Below, piece after piece: positions 45,849 through 57,032 of a stretch of 64,000 nt of DNA. How positions within the stretch are numbered: position 1 is the first letter of the stretch; every line of letters starts with the position of its first letter. Both the position numbers and the translations under genes were made by a program. The stretch spans positions 62,001-126,000 of the forward strand of contig JARWZZ010000011.1 of assembly GCA_029866125.1 (NCBI GenBank). The letters are read 5' to 3'. A model generated the notes under the pieces. The model was not told where the DNA came from. It saw only the letters and a program-made list of their open reading frames with translations, and did not search any database. The DNA comes from Limnobacter sp. (GTDB lineage: Bacteria; Pseudomonadota; Gammaproteobacteria; Burkholderiales; Burkholderiaceae_B).

Positions 45849-47390
45849 ATGTCAGACCGCGTAATAATATTTGATACCACCTTGCGTGATGGCGAGCAAA
45901 GCCCTGGCGCTTCCATGACTCGCGAAGAAAAAATTCGCATTGCCAAACAACTTGAAAAATTAAAAGTCGATGTCATCGAAGCTGGATTTGCAGCTGCCAG
46001 CAATGGCGATTTTGAGGCCATCAAGTCGATTGCAAGCGTCATTAAGGATTCAACCGTCTGCTCCTTGGCGCGTGCCAACGACAAAGACATTTCCCGTGCT
46101 GGCGTTGCATTGGCCCCAGCAGAACGCCGACGCATCCACACCTTCATTGCCACTTCCCCTTTGCATATGGAAGTGAAATTGCGCATGACGCCCGATCAAG
46201 TGTTGGAACAAGCGGTCAAGGCAGTCAAGTTTGCATTGCAATACACCGATGATGTTGAGTTTTCAGCCGAAGACGGCTACCGATCTGAATTGCCTTTCCT
46301 TGCCCGCGTGTGCGAGGCTGTGATTAAGGCAGGTGCCCGCACCATTAATATTCCAGACACAGTTGGCTATGCCGTTCCCTCTCTGTACGGTGACTACATT
46401 CGCCAATTGCGCGAAATGACGCCCAACTCAGACAAGGCGGTCTGGTCAGTCCATTGCCACAATGATTTGGGCATGGCTGTGGCCAATTCACTTGCGGGTG
46501 TGTCCATTGGTGGCGCTCGTCAAATCGAATGCACAATCAATGGCTTGGGTGAGCGTGCAGGTAACTGTTCACTTGAAGAAGTGGTGATGGCCATCAAAAC
46601 CCGTCGCGATTTTTTCGATTTGGATGTGGGCATTGACACTCAACAAATTGTTCCCGCCTCTCGCTTGGTGTCCAACATCAGTGGTTTTGTGGTTCAGCCA
46701 AACAAAGCGATTGTGGGCGCCAATGCATTTGCGCATGCGTCAGGCATTCATCAAGACGGTGTGTTGAAAGCCCGCCAAACTTATGAAATCATGACCGCGG
46801 AAGACGTGGGCTGGGCCGCCAACAAAATTGTGTTGGGTAAATTGTCAGGCCGCAACGCATTCAAGCAGCGGCTTGAGGCCTTGGGCATCGAGTTGGAAAC
46901 GGAACAGGCCATCAATGATGCGTTCCAGCGCTTCAAAGATTTGGCCGATCGCAAAAGCGAGATTTTCGACGAAGACATTCACGCTTTGGTGTCAGGAGAA
47001 GGGGCGGACGCCGCCAAGGAGCAGTTCCACTTTGTGTCGCTTTCGCAGCGGTCCGAAACGGGTGAAAAGCCGTCTGCCAAGGTGGTGTTTGCATCCAATG
47101 GGTCTGAAATTACTTCTGAATCTGAAGGCAACGGCCCGGTAGATGCAACGGTCAAAGCCATTGAGGCCAAAGTGTCCAGCGGTGCTGAGTTGTTGTTGTT
47201 CTCGGTGAATGGCATCACCTCGGGCACCACCGAGTCACAAGGCGAAGTCACGATGCGCTTGCAAAAAGGTGGCCGCATCGTCAATGGTGTGGGTGCTGAC
47301 CCAGACATCGTCGTGGCTTCAGCCAAGGCTTACTTGTCTGCGCTGAACAAACTCGCTTCAAAGAATGAAAAATTGAATCCACAGGTTTGA
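45849..47390 (+). CDS. leuA: 2-isopropylmalate synthase
   Basis: First committed enzyme of leucine synthesis, 513 residues. The N-terminal HMGL-like barrel has [15 protein letters not shown], the metal-binding [13 protein letters not shown] motif and NGLGERAGN. The C-terminal LeuA regulatory domain (~390-513) should bind leucine for feedback. ATG 45849 has GGAG seven bases upstream. A longer in-frame reading from 45654 overlaps the leader ORF and has no family similarity, so it is rejected. Confidence 0.97.
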   Translation: MSDRVIIFDTTLRDGEQSPGASMTREEKIRIAKQLEKLKVDVIEAGFAAASNGDFEAIKSIASVIKDSTVCSLARANDKDISRAGVALAPAERRRIHTFIATSPLHMEVKLRMTPDQVLEQAVKAVKFALQYTDDVEFSAEDGYRSELPFLARVCEAVIKAGARTINIPDTVGYAVPSLYGDYIRQLREMTPNSDKAVWSVHCHNDLGMAVANSLAGVSIGGARQIECTINGLGERAGNCSLEEVVMAIKTRRDFFDLDVGIDTQQIVPASRLVSNISGFVVQPNKAIVGANAFAHASGIHQDGVLKARQTYEIMTAEDVGWAANKIVLGKLSGRNAFKQRLEALGIELETEQAINDAFQRFKDLADRKSEIFDEDIHALVSGEGADAAKEQFHFVSLSQRSETGEKPSAKVVFASNGSEITSESEGNGPVDATVKAIEAKVSSGAELLLFSVNGITSGTTESQGEVTMRLQKGGRIVNGVGADPDIVVASAKAYLSALNKLASKNEKLNPQV

Positions 47391-47425
47391 TTTTTCTCAA
47401 AATTAGCCTACAATACGGGCTCGTT

Positions 47426-47457
47426 TGACCGCTGGTTCAGCTGGCGGTCATTTTTTT
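47426..47457 (+). terminator. Rho-independent terminator after leuA
   Basis: TGACCGC / GCGGTCA stem with an 11-base loop, followed by seven T residues. Confidence 0.85.
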
Positions 47458-47510
47458 CACGACAGTGGTGGTCATTTGGGCTACTGCCGTCGCCAGTGGA
47501 GTTTATAAAA

Positions 47511-47780
47511 ATGTCAGTAGAAACAGTCAATAAAGCAGCAATCGTTACAGAATTCCAGCGCGCCAAGGGCGACACAGGTTCACCCGAAGTGCAAGTTGCA
47601 CTGCTTACAGCTCGTATTAACGACTTGGCCGGCCACTTCAAGGCCAATACCAAAGACCACCACTCACGCCGCGGTTTGATGCGCATGGTTTCACGTCGTC
47701 GTAAATTGCTCGACTACCTGAAGCGCAAAAATGCAGACGCCTACACAGCACTGATCGCTAAACTTGGTCTGCGTAAGTAA
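47511..47780 (+). CDS. rpsO: 30S ribosomal protein S15
   Basis: 89 residues with the family hallmarks [17 protein letters not shown] and [24 protein letters not shown] 47511 has GGAG nine bases upstream. It binds 16S rRNA and usually autoregulates through its leader. It is followed by pnp, the classic rpsO-pnp order. Confidence 0.98.
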   Translation: MSVETVNKAAIVTEFQRAKGDTGSPEVQVALLTARINDLAGHFKANTKDHHSRRGLMRMVSRRRKLLDYLKRKNADAYTALIAKLGLRK

Positions 47781-47825
47781 TTGGTCAAACCTATTGGTCA
47801 AAACTACAAATCGTTGATTTGAGTC

Positions 47826-47856
47826 AAATGCCTGCAACTTTCAGTTGTGGGCATTT
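47826..47856 (+). terminator. Terminator-like hairpin between rpsO and pnp
   Basis: AAATGCCTGCAACT / AGTTGTGGGCATTT form a 14-base stem with two non-canonical pairs (one a G-T wobble) and a TTTTG-containing tail. In other bacteria partial read-through here feeds pnp. Confidence 0.75.
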
Positions 47857-47923
47857 GTGTTTTGATCAAATGAATTTTCGCATGCCCATTGGGGTACTGC
47901 GAGGCTATTAAAAGGATAAAAAA

Positions 47924-50059
47924 GTGTTTGAAATTCATCGTGAATCGTTCCAGTACGGTCAGCATACCGTAACCCTAGAAACAGGCGAAATCGCCCGTCA
48001 AGCAGATGGCGCAGTCATTTGTACAGTAGAAGACACCGTGGTATTGGCCACTGTTGTTGCAGCCAAAAAGGCAAAACCAGGTCAGGATTTCTTCCCCTTG
48101 ACCGTTGATTATGTTGAAAAATTCTATGCTGCTGGTCGTATTCCCGGTGGTTTCTTCAAGCGCGAAGGCAAGGCCACAGAAAAAGAAACGCTGACAGCGC
48201 GTTTGATTGATCGCCCCCTGCGCCCCCTGTTTCCTGAAGGTTTCTTCAACGAAGTTCAGGTCGCCATCACCGTTTTGTCATGCAACCCCGAAGTAGACCC
48301 TGACATGCCTGCCATGTTGGCCGCGTCTGCCGCGCTGGCAATCTCTGGTATTCCTTTCAATGGCCCAATCGGTGCTGCACGCATTGGTTACACCGATGGT
48401 CAGTACATCCTGAGCCCCACAGCCACACAATTAAAAACCAGCCAGATGAACCTGGTGGTTGCAGGTACCGAGTCAGCCGTATTGATGGTTGAGTCAGAAG
48501 CCCAGCAATTGTCTGAAGAAGTGATGCTGGGTGCGGTTGTGTTTGGTCACGATCACATGCAAGCCGCAATCAACGCCATTCATGCGCTGACTGCCAAAGC
48601 GGGCAAGCCAGAATGGGTGTGGTCTGCTGCGCCAGCCAACGAGCCTTTGGTTGCTGCAATCAAAGATTTCGCCGAAAGCAAAATTGCTGAAGCTTACAAA
48701 ATCACACAAAAGCAAGCGCGTTCAACTCGCTTGAAAGAAATCACTTCGGATGTGTCTGCTCACTTGGCAGCCACCTTGTCGGATGAAGTCAAAGCCACTT
48801 TCACAGCTGCTGATGTCGGTAACATTCTGCATGACATGGAAGCCAAAGTAGTTCGCACTCAAATTTTGAATGGCGAGCCACGCATTGACGGTCGCGACAC
48901 ACGCACTGTACGTCCAATCTCTGTGCGCACTGGCGTTCTGCCTCGCGTACACGGCTCTGCCTTGTTTACACGTGGTGAAACACAAGCGCTGGTTATTACC
49001 ACCTTGGGTACCAACCGTGACGAGCAAATCATCGACGCCATCACTGGTGAGTACCGTGATCGCTTTATGTTCCATTACAACATGCCCCCGTTTGCCACTG
49101 GCGAATGTGGCCGCATGGGTGCGCCCAAGCGTCGCGAAATCGGCCATGGCCGTTTGGCCCGCCGTGCAGTTGAAATGGTGTTGCCAACTCCAGAAGAGTT
49201 TGGCTACAGCATGCGTGTTGTGTCTGAAATCATGGAATCGAATGGTTCCAGCTCAATGGCTTCCGTCTGTGGCGGCTCATTGGCATTGATGGACGCTGGC
49301 GTGCCGATCAAAGACCATGTGGCTGGTATCGCCATGGGTTTGATCAAAGAAGACAACAAGTTTGCTGTATTGACCGACATTCTGGGTGACGAAGACCACC
49401 TCGGCGACATGGACTTCAAAGTGGCGGGTACAGAAAACGGTATCAATGCACTGCAAATGGACATCAAAATCCAAGGCATCACCAAGGAAATCATGCAGGT
49501 TGCGCTGGCTCAGGCCCGTGAAGCCCGCTTGCACATTTTGGGGATCATGAAAACTGCGGTTCAAGGCACAGGTGAGTTGTCTGCATTTGCACCACGCATG
49601 ATTACCATGAAAATCAATCCGGACAAAATCCGCGACGTAATCGGTAAGGGTGGTGCAACAATCCGCTCCATTACTGAAGAAACAGGCGCAAGCATCGACA
49701 TCAAGGAAGATGGTTCAATCACCATCGCTTCCGTGGATGGTGATGGCGGTGAAGCCGCTAAAAAGCGTATTGAAGAAATTACAGCAGAAGTGGAAGTGGG
49801 TGGCGTTTATGACGGTACGGTTCTGAAGTTGTTGGACTTCGGTGCGATCGTTAGCGTACTGCCAGGCAAAGACGGCTTGTTGCACATTTCTCAAATTGCC
49901 AACGAGCGTGTAAACGCAGTCGGTGACTATTTGAAGGAAGGTCAGCAAGTGCGCGTGAAAGTGTTGGAAGCCGATGAAAAAGGCCGCCTGCGCTTGTCCA
50001 TGAAAGCTTTGTTGACTGAAACAACTGAAGGTGCTGAGCCTGCTGGCGAAGCACAGTAA
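47924..50059 (+). CDS. pnp: Polyribonucleotide nucleotidyltransferase
   Basis: 711 residues, GTG start with AAGGA upstream. It has two RNase PH domains (~10-230, ~310-540), a KH domain ([20 protein letters not shown], ~565-620) and an S1 domain (~625-695, [19 protein letters not shown]). It acts as a 3'-5' phosphorolytic exonuclease in mRNA decay. Length is normal. Confidence 0.98.
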   Translation: MFEIHRESFQYGQHTVTLETGEIARQADGAVICTVEDTVVLATVVAAKKAKPGQDFFPLTVDYVEKFYAAGRIPGGFFKREGKATEKETLTARLIDRPLRPLFPEGFFNEVQVAITVLSCNPEVDPDMPAMLAASAALAISGIPFNGPIGAARIGYTDGQYILSPTATQLKTSQMNLVVAGTESAVLMVESEAQQLSEEVMLGAVVFGHDHMQAAINAIHALTAKAGKPEWVWSAAPANEPLVAAIKDFAESKIAEAYKITQKQARSTRLKEITSDVSAHLAATLSDEVKATFTAADVGNILHDMEAKVVRTQILNGEPRIDGRDTRTVRPISVRTGVLPRVHGSALFTRGETQALVITTLGTNRDEQIIDAITGEYRDRFMFHYNMPPFATGECGRMGAPKRREIGHGRLARRAVEMVLPTPEEFGYSMRVVSEIMESNGSSSMASVCGGSLALMDAGVPIKDHVAGIAMGLIKEDNKFAVLTDILGDEDHLGDMDFKVAGTENGINALQMDIKIQGITKEIMQVALAQAREARLHILGIMKTAVQGTGELSAFAPRMITMKINPDKIRDVIGKGGATIRSITEETGASIDIKEDGSITIASVDGDGGEAAKKRIEEITAEVEVGGVYDGTVLKLLDFGAIVSVLPGKDGLLHISQIANERVNAVGDYLKEGQQVRVKVLEADEKGRLRLSMKALLTETTEGAEPAGEAQ

Positions 50060-50088
50060 GTTGAAGTGAATGTATCAAGCCTAAGCCC

Positions 50089-51087
50089 ATGCTGCCTACC
50101 ACGATGAAAGCGGTGCTTGTGACGGAACCCGGTGGTTCTGACAAGCTGAAAATCGCCGAGGTCGAATGCCCTAAGCCCGCAAGGGGGGAGGTGCTTATTC
50201 GAGTGGCAGCAGCAGGGGTAAACAGGCCTGATGTTTTGCAGCGTCTGGGGCTTTATCCGCCTCCGGCTGGCGCTTGCCCCCGACTGGGGCTAGAAGTGTC
50301 AGGCGAGGTGGTGGCCACGGGCGGAGGCATCGGTGCCTCTCTGCAGGGTAAGAATGTGATGGCATTGGTCAATGGTGGGGGCTACAGCGAATATGTCGTG
50401 GCGCCTGCCGGTCAATGCATGCGGGTGCCAAGTGGTTTGGGCATGGTGGAGGCGGCTAGCCTACCTGAAACCTATTTGACTGTTTGGCAAAACCTGTTTA
50501 TGAAAGGTGGCCTGCAAGCGGGTCATCATGTGCTAATTCATGGCGGCAGCAGCGGTATTGGTTGCGCTGCCATTCAATTGGCAAAAATGCACGGGGCTTT
50601 TGTGCATGTCACTGTGGGTGACCAAGAAAAAGCCAATTTTTGTAAAAAACTGGGTGCTGATTTTGTCTACTTGTACAAGCAAGAAGACTGGTCGCAGGCG
50701 GTTTTGAATAACACGGGCGGGCAGGGTGCTGAGGTCATTCTCGACATGGTCGCTGGTGAGTACGTAGATAAAAATTTAAGCTGTGCAAAACCGGGAGCGA
50801 AAGTCATTGTGATTGCTTTGCTGGGTGGTCGGTTTGTGACTCTCGATGCGGCAAAGCTCATGGCAAAGCAAATTGTGTTGACTGGGACCACCCTGCGGCC
50901 GCAGACGTCTGAGTTCAAGGCTCAGCTGTCGCGTGTGGTTGAAAGTGTTCTGGAGAAAGGTTTTTCCAGTAAGCAACTGCAATCCGTGGTGCAAGCTCAA
51001 TTTGATTTAGAACGGGTGGCCGATGCCCACGACTTGATGGAGTCGGGTAAAGGTATGGGTAAGATTGTATTGAAAGTGAGTGAGTGA
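50089..51087 (+). CDS. Zinc-independent NAD(P)H quinone oxidoreductase (PIG3/QOR type)
   Basis: 332-residue medium-chain dehydrogenase/reductase. It begins MKAVLVTEPGGSDKL (from the second Met at 50104), has GVNRPDVLQRLGLYPPP and the NADPH-binding LIHGGSSGIGCAAIQLAK. The zinc ligands of alcohol dehydrogenases are absent, as in quinone reductases. Start at 50089 or 50104 is undecided; neither has a clear ribosome site. Its stop lies just before tpiA. Confidence 0.88.
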   Translation: MLPTTMKAVLVTEPGGSDKLKIAEVECPKPARGEVLIRVAAAGVNRPDVLQRLGLYPPPAGACPRLGLEVSGEVVATGGGIGASLQGKNVMALVNGGGYSEYVVAPAGQCMRVPSGLGMVEAASLPETYLTVWQNLFMKGGLQAGHHVLIHGGSSGIGCAAIQLAKMHGAFVHVTVGDQEKANFCKKLGADFVYLYKQEDWSQAVLNNTGGQGAEVILDMVAGEYVDKNLSCAKPGAKVIVIALLGGRFVTLDAAKLMAKQIVLTGTTLRPQTSEFKAQLSRVVESVLEKGFSSKQLQSVVQAQFDLERVADAHDLMESGKGMGKIVLKVSE

Positions 51088-51095
51088 CTGCACAA

Positions 51096-51872
51096 ATGAG
51101 TACAAACCAGAAAAGAACAAAACTGGTCGCTGGAAATTGGAAAATGAACGGTGGCTTTGCTGCCAATGAAGCTTTGATTAAAGGCTTCGCTGATGAGGCT
51201 CAAACCGGTGTTGATGTCTCCGTTTTTTGTCCATTCCCTTACTTGGCTCAAGTTCAGGGCCTGGTGAAAGGCACCCCAATCCAATTTGGCTCTCAAGATG
51301 TGTCAGCCCAGGCCAGCGGCGCATTTACGGGTGAAGTCTCGGTTGCTATGGTCAAAGAATTTGCCGTTACGCAAGTCATCGTAGGGCATTCCGAACGCCG
51401 TCAGTACCATGCAGAGTCCAGCTCAACTGTTGCGGCAAAGGCTGTAGCGGCCATTGAGGGGGGCTTACTGCCCATCGTTTGTGTGGGCGAGACTTTGGCC
51501 GAGCGTGAGGCTGGGCAGGTTGAATCTGTGATCGCATCACAGCTTGATCCCGTTATTGAAAAAGCAGCCCAATTTGTAACAAATGGGACTTGGCCCTTGG
51601 TCATTGCCTATGAGCCTGTTTGGGCCATTGGTACCGGTGTTACAGCCAGTCCAGAACAAGCCCAAGAGGTGCACCAAATGATTCGTGCGCGATTGCAGGC
51701 TGCCTTGGGTGTGGATGTTGCACAGTCCACACGAATTTTGTACGGCGGCAGTGTTAAACCAGCCAATGCGCAAGAAATTTTTTCAAAACCCGACATTGAT
51801 GGTGGCCTGATTGGTGGCGCTGCTTTGTCAGCGTCCGATTTCTCTGGAATAATACGGGCCGCAAAAGGATAA
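51096..51872 (+). CDS. tpiA: Triosephosphate isomerase
   Basis: 258 residues. Active-site Lys in VAGNWKMNGG, electrophilic His in VGHSERR, catalytic Glu in AYEPVWAIGTG, and the phosphate-binding loop YGGSVKPAN. Interconverts DHAP and glyceraldehyde-3-phosphate. ATG 51096 is preferred over GTG 51084, which overlaps the preceding stop. Confidence 0.97.
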   Translation: MSTNQKRTKLVAGNWKMNGGFAANEALIKGFADEAQTGVDVSVFCPFPYLAQVQGLVKGTPIQFGSQDVSAQASGAFTGEVSVAMVKEFAVTQVIVGHSERRQYHAESSSTVAAKAVAAIEGGLLPIVCVGETLAEREAGQVESVIASQLDPVIEKAAQFVTNGTWPLVIAYEPVWAIGTGVTASPEQAQEVHQMIRARLQAALGVDVAQSTRILYGGSVKPANAQEIFSKPDIDGGLIGGAALSASDFSGIIRAAKG

Positions 51873-51881
51873 ATATTAATC

Positions 51882-52259
51882 ATGACGATCTTTCACACAA
51901 TTCTCACAGTAGTCCAAGTCTTATCATCGATCGCTGTTATCATTCTAGTCTTGTTGCAGCACGGAAAAGGCGCAGACATGGGCGCTGCCTTCGGTACAGG
52001 CTCATCTGGAAGTTTATTTGGTGCTACCGGTTCTGCTAATTTTTTGAGTAGAGCGACAGCGGTTTGTGCTACAATCTTCCTGTTGTGCACCTTGGGTTTG
52101 GCCTTTTATTCTAGGGCCGACGTGAGCAAAGACAGCTCAGGTGTCATGGAGAATATTCCGAAAACTTCAGTAGAGGGAACGGCAACCCCTGCTGATACAA
52201 AACAGGTGGATCCAGCGGTTCAACCCGCAGGTACACCGGTTCAGAATATTCCTAAATAA
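51882..52259 (+). CDS. secG: Preprotein translocase subunit SecG
   Basis: 125 residues with two helices (~5-24 and ~55-72) around the conserved GKGADMGAAFGTGSSGSLFGA loop segment (about 28-49). A Thr/Pro-rich tail follows, as in betaproteobacterial SecG. It is part of SecYEG in the inner membrane. It begins nine bases after tpiA, a frequent proteobacterial pairing. Confidence 0.96.
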   Translation: MTIFHTILTVVQVLSSIAVIILVLLQHGKGADMGAAFGTGSSGSLFGATGSANFLSRATAVCATIFLLCTLGLAFYSRADVSKDSSGVMENIPKTSVEGTATPADTKQVDPAVQPAGTPVQNIPK

Positions 52260-52265
52260 TTTGTA

Positions 52266-52351
52266 GCCGACGTGGTGGAATTGGTAGACACGCTATCTTG
52301 AGGGGGTAGTGGCCATAGGCTGTGCGAGTTCGAGTCTCGCCGTCGGCACCA
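52266..52351 (+). tRNA. tRNA-Leu, anticodon GAG
   Basis: Acceptor arms GCCGACG and CGTCGGC pair fully, and the CCA end is encoded. The anticodon loop TTGAGGG (52298-52304) gives GAG (52300-52302), reading CTC/CTT. A long variable arm marks a class II tRNA, and GAGTTCGAGTCTC forms the T arm. It sits between secG and nuoA, the common Burkholderiales arrangement. Confidence 0.97.
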
Positions 52352-52364
52352 AGAGTAAGTCAGA

Positions 52365-52396
52365 GCCGGTCTTTGTAATGAACGACCGGCTTTTTT
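52365..52396 (+). terminator. Terminator after tRNA-Leu
   Basis: GCCGGTC / GACCGGC stem, 12-base loop, six T residues. It separates the secG-tRNA transcript from nuoA, although the nuo promoter must then lie in the few bases after it or upstream with read-through. Confidence 0.88.
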
Positions 52397-52438
52397 ATGG
52401 GCAATTGAATCCTTCTTAGGGTTTACACGGGAGTTGGC

Positions 52439-52798
52439 GTGAATCTCGAATCTTACTTTCCCATTCTGATGTTCATTCTGGTGGGTGCGGGCGTTGGTGC
52501 AGGCGCAATGCTTGTGGGGCGTGTTTTGGCTCCACATCGCCCAGACGATCAAAAAAATTCCCCTTATGAATGCGGATTTGAAGCTTTCGAAGACGCTCGG
52601 ATGCAGTTTGACGTTCGCTACTACTTGGTCGCGATTCTGTTCATTTTGTTTGATTTGGAAATTGCTTTCCTCTTTCCCTGGGCCGTGGCGTACCGAGAAA
52701 TTGGTCCCGTCGGTTTTTGGTCCATGATGATTTTCCTTGGGGTTCTGGTGGTCGGATTCATTTACGAATGGACCCGCGGTGCGCTGGATTGGGAATAA
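52439..52798 (+). CDS. nuoA: NADH-quinone oxidoreductase subunit A
   Basis: 119 residues, GTG start with GGGAG five bases upstream. Three helices, with the conserved loop [20 protein letters not shown]. It is a membrane-arm subunit of complex I and first gene of the nuo operon. Confidence 0.97.
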   Translation: MNLESYFPILMFILVGAGVGAGAMLVGRVLAPHRPDDQKNSPYECGFEAFEDARMQFDVRYYLVAILFILFDLEIAFLFPWAVAYREIGPVGFWSMMIFLGVLVVGFIYEWTRGALDWE

Positions 52799-52823
52799 CT
52801 TAAGTTGACGTGTAGGTAGTGAA

Positions 52824-53300
52824 ATGGGAATCGATGGCGTATTGAACGAAGGTTTTATTACCACCTCGGCCGACAAGCTGATTAACTGGGGTCGCACGGG
52901 CTCGCTTTGGCCCATGACTTTCGGTTTGGCCTGCTGTGCAGTTGAAATGATGCACGCAGGTGCTAGCCGCTATGACTTGGATCGCTTTGGCATTGTATTC
53001 CGCCCCAGCCCGCGCCAGTCAGATTTGATGATTGTTGCGGGTACCCTGTGCAACAAAATGGCCCCCGCTCTGCGAAAAGTGTATGACCAAATGGCTGAGC
53101 CCCGCTGGGTGCTGTCCATGGGCTCCTGTGCAAATGGTGGCGGGTACTATCACTATTCCTATTCCGTAGTGCGCGGCTGTGATCGCATTATTCCCGTGGA
53201 CATTTATGTACCGGGTTGCCCACCCACGGCCGAGGCCTTGATGTATGGTCTGCTCCAATTGCAGAACAAAATCAAGCAAACCTCCACGATCGCTCGCTGA
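52824..53300 (+). CDS. nuoB: NADH-quinone oxidoreductase subunit B
   Basis: 158 residues. It carries the N2 [4Fe-4S] cluster ligands: the adjacent Cys pair in [11 protein letters not shown], Cys in [10 protein letters not shown] and Cys in [11 protein letters not shown]. Connects the peripheral arm to the quinone site. Confidence 0.98.
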   Translation: MGIDGVLNEGFITTSADKLINWGRTGSLWPMTFGLACCAVEMMHAGASRYDLDRFGIVFRPSPRQSDLMIVAGTLCNKMAPALRKVYDQMAEPRWVLSMGSCANGGGYYHYSYSVVRGCDRIIPVDIYVPGCPPTAEALMYGLLQLQNKIKQTSTIAR

Positions 53301-53308
53301 GGTTAAAA

Positions 53309-53908
53309 ATGTCTGACAATCTTCTCAAGATTCAAGAACGAGCCCAGCAAGTTTTGGGCGACCGTTTGGTTTCAACGAAAATTGAATTCAATGAATTGAA
53401 TTTGGTTTTAAAAGCGGCCACTTACGCTGAGGCGTGTGTGCTGCTGCGCGATTCTGAAGGGCTGCAATTTCAGCAATTGATCGATTTGTGCGGTGTTGAC
53501 ACCAGCGAGTACAAAAACGAATTGAATGACTCCAACCGCTTTTGGGTGGTTGCACATTTGTTGTCCGTCAGCCTGAATCAGCGCGTACGCGTCAAAGTAT
53601 GTTGTTTGGACGACGATTTCCCAACCATTGCCAGCGTGTGTGAAATCTGGTCCACAGCCAACTGGTATGAGCGTGAAGCTTTTGACTTGTACGGCATCGT
53701 GTTCGAAGGTCATCCTGATTTGCGTCGCATTTTGACCGACTATGGTTTTGTCGGGCACCCCTTCCGCAAAGACTTTCCTTTGTCGGGTCATGTGGAAATG
53801 CGTTACGACCCCGAGTTGGGTCGTGTGGTTTACCAGCCAGTCACGATTGAGCCGCGTGAAATTACGCCGCGCATCATTCGTGAGCCGAGCTACGGTGGAG
53901 TGAAATAA
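53309..53908 (+). CDS. nuoC: NADH-quinone oxidoreductase subunit C
   Basis: 199 residues of the 30-kDa subunit type, with [26 protein letters not shown] signature (about residues 117-138) and [21 protein letters not shown] 53309 has GAGG six bases upstream. It is separate from nuoD (not fused as in E. coli); the stop and the nuoD start overlap by one base. Confidence 0.97.
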   Translation: MSDNLLKIQERAQQVLGDRLVSTKIEFNELNLVLKAATYAEACVLLRDSEGLQFQQLIDLCGVDTSEYKNELNDSNRFWVVAHLLSVSLNQRVRVKVCCLDDDFPTIASVCEIWSTANWYEREAFDLYGIVFEGHPDLRRILTDYGFVGHPFRKDFPLSGHVEMRYDPELGRVVYQPVTIEPREITPRIIREPSYGGVK

Positions 53909-55161
53909 TGGCTGAAATCAAAAATTACACCCTTAACTTTGGGCCCCAACACCCAGCCGCACACGGTGTGTTGCGTTTGGTGCTAGAGCTGGACGGCGAA
54001 GTCGTTCAGCGAGCCGACCCGCACATTGGCTTGTTGCATCGTGGCACTGAAAAGTTGGCAGAGCACAAGACCTTTATCCAATCGCTGCCTTACATGGACC
54101 GTCTTGATTACGTGTCGATGATGGCCAACGAACATGCTTATTGCATGGCGATTGAAAAGCTGTTGAACATTGATGTACCCATTCGCGCACAGTATATCCG
54201 CGTGATGTTTGATGAAATTACCCGTATTTTGAACCACTTGCTGTGGTTGGGTGCTCACGGCCTAGACGTGGGTGCTATGGCGGTGTTTCTATATGCCTTC
54301 CGCGAACGTGAAGACTTAATGGATTGTTACGAAGCAGTGTCGGGCGCGCGCCTACATGCAGCTTACTATCGTCCAGGTGGCGTGTATCGTGATTTGCCTG
54401 ATCGCATGCCGCAGTACAAGCCTTCTAAGGTGCGTTCTGCCCAAAAGGTTGCTGATTTGAACAAGAACCGTCAGGGTTCTTTGCTCGATTTCATTGACGA
54501 CTTTACGCAGCGTTTCCCCAAGTATGTGGACGAGTACGAAACATTGCTGACTGACAACCGCATTTGGAAGCAGCGCCTGGTGGGTGTGGGTGTGGTTTCG
54601 CCTGAGCGTGCTTTGTCCATGGGCTTTACGGGCCCTATGTTGCGCGGTTCGGGTATTGCGTGGGATTTGCGTAAAAAGCAACCCTATGAAGTGTACGACA
54701 AAATGGATTTTGACGTGCCAATCGGCACCAACGGTGACTGCTACGACCGTTACTTGGTCCGCATGGAAGAATTCCGCCAGTCCAACAACATCATCAAGCA
54801 ATGCGTGAAGTGGCTGCGTGAAAACCCAGGCCCAGTGATGAGCGACAACCACAAAGTGTCGCCTCCTAAGCGTGTGGACATGAAGTCCAATATGGAAGAA
54901 TTGATTCACCACTTCAAATTGTTTACCGAAGGCATGCACGTGCCCGAGGGTGAGGCTTATGCATCGGTTGAGCATCCCAAAGGCGAGTTCGGTATTTATT
55001 TGATGGCCGATGGGGCAAACAAGCCTTACCGCCTCAAAATTCGGGCTCCGGGTTTTGCGCACCTGCAAGGTTTGGACGAAATGTCTCGCGGCCACATGTT
55101 GGCTGACGTGGTCACCATCATTGGTACCCAAGACATTGTGTTTGGTGAAATTGACCGCTAA
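53908..55161 (+). CDS. nuoD: NADH-quinone oxidoreductase subunit D
   Basis: 417 residues of the 49-kDa subunit that forms the quinone-binding pocket with NuoB. The conserved [18 protein letters not shown] start, [14 protein letters not shown] and the C-terminal DIVFGEIDR are present. Confidence 0.98.
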   Translation: MAEIKNYTLNFGPQHPAAHGVLRLVLELDGEVVQRADPHIGLLHRGTEKLAEHKTFIQSLPYMDRLDYVSMMANEHAYCMAIEKLLNIDVPIRAQYIRVMFDEITRILNHLLWLGAHGLDVGAMAVFLYAFREREDLMDCYEAVSGARLHAAYYRPGGVYRDLPDRMPQYKPSKVRSAQKVADLNKNRQGSLLDFIDDFTQRFPKYVDEYETLLTDNRIWKQRLVGVGVVSPERALSMGFTGPMLRGSGIAWDLRKKQPYEVYDKMDFDVPIGTNGDCYDRYLVRMEEFRQSNNIIKQCVKWLRENPGPVMSDNHKVSPPKRVDMKSNMEELIHHFKLFTEGMHVPEGEAYASVEHPKGEFGIYLMADGANKPYRLKIRAPGFAHLQGLDEMSRGHMLADVVTIIGTQDIVFGEIDR

Positions 55162-55172
55162 AGAATTATTGG

Positions 55173-55685
55173 ATGCTCAGCATGAAGTTCAGTGACAAGG
55201 CGTACGGCCTGATTGACAAAGAATTGACCAAGTACCCAGCTGACCAAAAGTTGTCCGCTGTAATGGGTGGTTTGCGCATTGCCCAAGTTGAATTGGGTTG
55301 GTTGCCCACTGAAGCCATTGAGGAAGTTGCCAATTACCTGCAAATTCCCCCAATTGCGGCCTTTGAGGTAGCAACCTTTTACAACATGTACGACACCAAG
55401 CCTGTGGGCAAATACAAGCTTGTTATTTGTACCAATTTGCCTTGCGCATTGACCCATGGAAATGATGCTGCCCAATACCTGAAAAAGAAGCTGGGAATTG
55501 GCTACAACGAGACCACTGCAGATGGCCGCTTCACCCTGAAAGAGGGTGAGTGCATGGGTGCTTGCGGTGATTCTCCCGTGATGTTGGTGAACAACCACCG
55601 CATGTGCAGCTTTATGAGTAATGACAAAATCGACGCGCTGATAGATGAGTTGAATAAGGAGCTTAGTGGGGGTATGAAGCTATGA
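55173..55685 (+). CDS. nuoE: NADH-quinone oxidoreductase subunit E
   Basis: 170 residues of thioredoxin-like fold with the N1a [2Fe-2S] ligands: CTNLPC and [14 protein letters not shown] 55173 is used; a second ATG at 55182 is possible. The stop overlaps nuoF by four bases (ATGA). Confidence 0.96.
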   Translation: MLSMKFSDKAYGLIDKELTKYPADQKLSAVMGGLRIAQVELGWLPTEAIEEVANYLQIPPIAAFEVATFYNMYDTKPVGKYKLVICTNLPCALTHGNDAAQYLKKKLGIGYNETTADGRFTLKEGECMGACGDSPVMLVNNHRMCSFMSNDKIDALIDELNKELSGGMKL

Positions 55686-56977
55686 CTTGCTTACACGATC
55701 GTCACATCAATCCAGTCATCTTGGCCGGCTTGGACGGCAAGAACTGGGATCTCAAAGGTTACGAAGCGCGTGGTGGCTACAAGGCCCTTCGCAAAATTCT
55801 GGAAGAGGGTATCTCTCAAGAAGACGTCATTGCTGAAGTTAAAAAGTCGGCTTTGCGTGGCCGCGGTGGCGCAGGTTTTCCCACCGGCTTGAAATGGAGC
55901 TTTATGCCCCGTCAGTTTCCTGGTCAAAAGTATTTGGCCTGTAACTCCGACGAAGGCGAGCCCGGTACGTTCAAAGACCGAGACATTCTGCGTTACAACC
56001 CCCATTCCGTGATTGAAGGCATGGCCATTGCTGCTTATGCCATGGGCATCACGGTGGGTTATAACTACATTCATGGTGAAATTTGGGAAACCTATGAGCG
56101 CTTTGAAGAAGCGCTAGAGCAGGCTCGTGCTGCGGGTTACCTAGGCGATAACATCATGGGTTCCAAGTTTTCTTTCCAACTGCATGCACATCAAGGCTAT
56201 GGCGCATACATTTGTGGTGAAGAAACTGCGTTGATCGAATCCATTGAAGGTAAGAAAGGGCAGCCGCGCTTTAAACCGCCGTTCCCCGCCTCTTATGGTA
56301 TCTACGGCAAGCCGACAACCATCAACAACACTGAAACCTTTGCAGCGGTGCCTTTCATTATCCAAAACGGTGGTGATTGGTTCCTGGAGTTGGGTAAGCC
56401 CAACAATGGCGGCACCAAGATTTTCTCAATTTCCGGTGACGTGGAGCGCCCCGGTAACTACGAAATTCCATTGGGCACACCTTTCGCCAAGTTGCTTGAA
56501 TTGGCTGGTGGAATGAAAGGTGGCCGCAAGTGCAAGGCTGTGATCCCTGGTGGATCGTCCATGCCTGTGCTGCCCGGCGACATCATGCTGGCTACCGATA
56601 TGGACTACGACTCGATTGCGAAAGCGGGTTCTATGTTGGGTTCAGGCGCTGTCATCGTCATGGACGAGACTCGTTGCATGGTCAAATCCCTGCTGCGTTT
56701 GTCTTACTTCTATTACGAAGAAAGTTGTGGCCAGTGCACGCCTTGTCGTGAAGGCACAGGCTGGTTGTATCGAATCATGGATCGTATTGAACACGGCCAT
56801 GGTCGACCCGAAGATCTGGATATGCTGAACTCGATTGCCGACAACATTCAGGGGCGCACGATTTGCGCTTTGGGTGATGCGGCAGCAATGCCTGTTCGTG
56901 CGTTCATCAAGCACTTCCGTGATGAGTTTGAACACCACATCACACACAAGTCTTGCATTGTTCCTGCATACGTCTAA
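55682..56977 (+). CDS. nuoF: NADH-quinone oxidoreductase subunit F
   Basis: 431 residues. NADH/FMN-binding subunit with [15 protein letters not shown] and [14 protein letters not shown], and the N3 [4Fe-4S] ligands [14 protein letters not shown] plus a later Cys in [11 protein letters not shown]. Entry point of electrons into complex I. Confidence 0.98.
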   Translation: MTCLHDRHINPVILAGLDGKNWDLKGYEARGGYKALRKILEEGISQEDVIAEVKKSALRGRGGAGFPTGLKWSFMPRQFPGQKYLACNSDEGEPGTFKDRDILRYNPHSVIEGMAIAAYAMGITVGYNYIHGEIWETYERFEEALEQARAAGYLGDNIMGSKFSFQLHAHQGYGAYICGEETALIESIEGKKGQPRFKPPFPASYGIYGKPTTINNTETFAAVPFIIQNGGDWFLELGKPNNGGTKIFSISGDVERPGNYEIPLGTPFAKLLELAGGMKGGRKCKAVIPGGSSMPVLPGDIMLATDMDYDSIAKAGSMLGSGAVIVMDETRCMVKSLLRLSYFYYEESCGQCTPCREGTGWLYRIMDRIEHGHGRPEDLDMLNSIADNIQGRTICALGDAAAMPVRAFIKHFRDEFEHHITHKSCIVPAYV

Positions 56978-57032
56978 TTCATATTGCTAATTCATACTGA
57001 TAAGGCCTGGCTCGCTGGGTGGGTTGAAACAA

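Noticed and set aside
54352..55131. 259-codon minus-strand frame opposite nuoD
   Set aside because: Shadow frame with His/Gln/Thr-rich composition; nuoD is certain.
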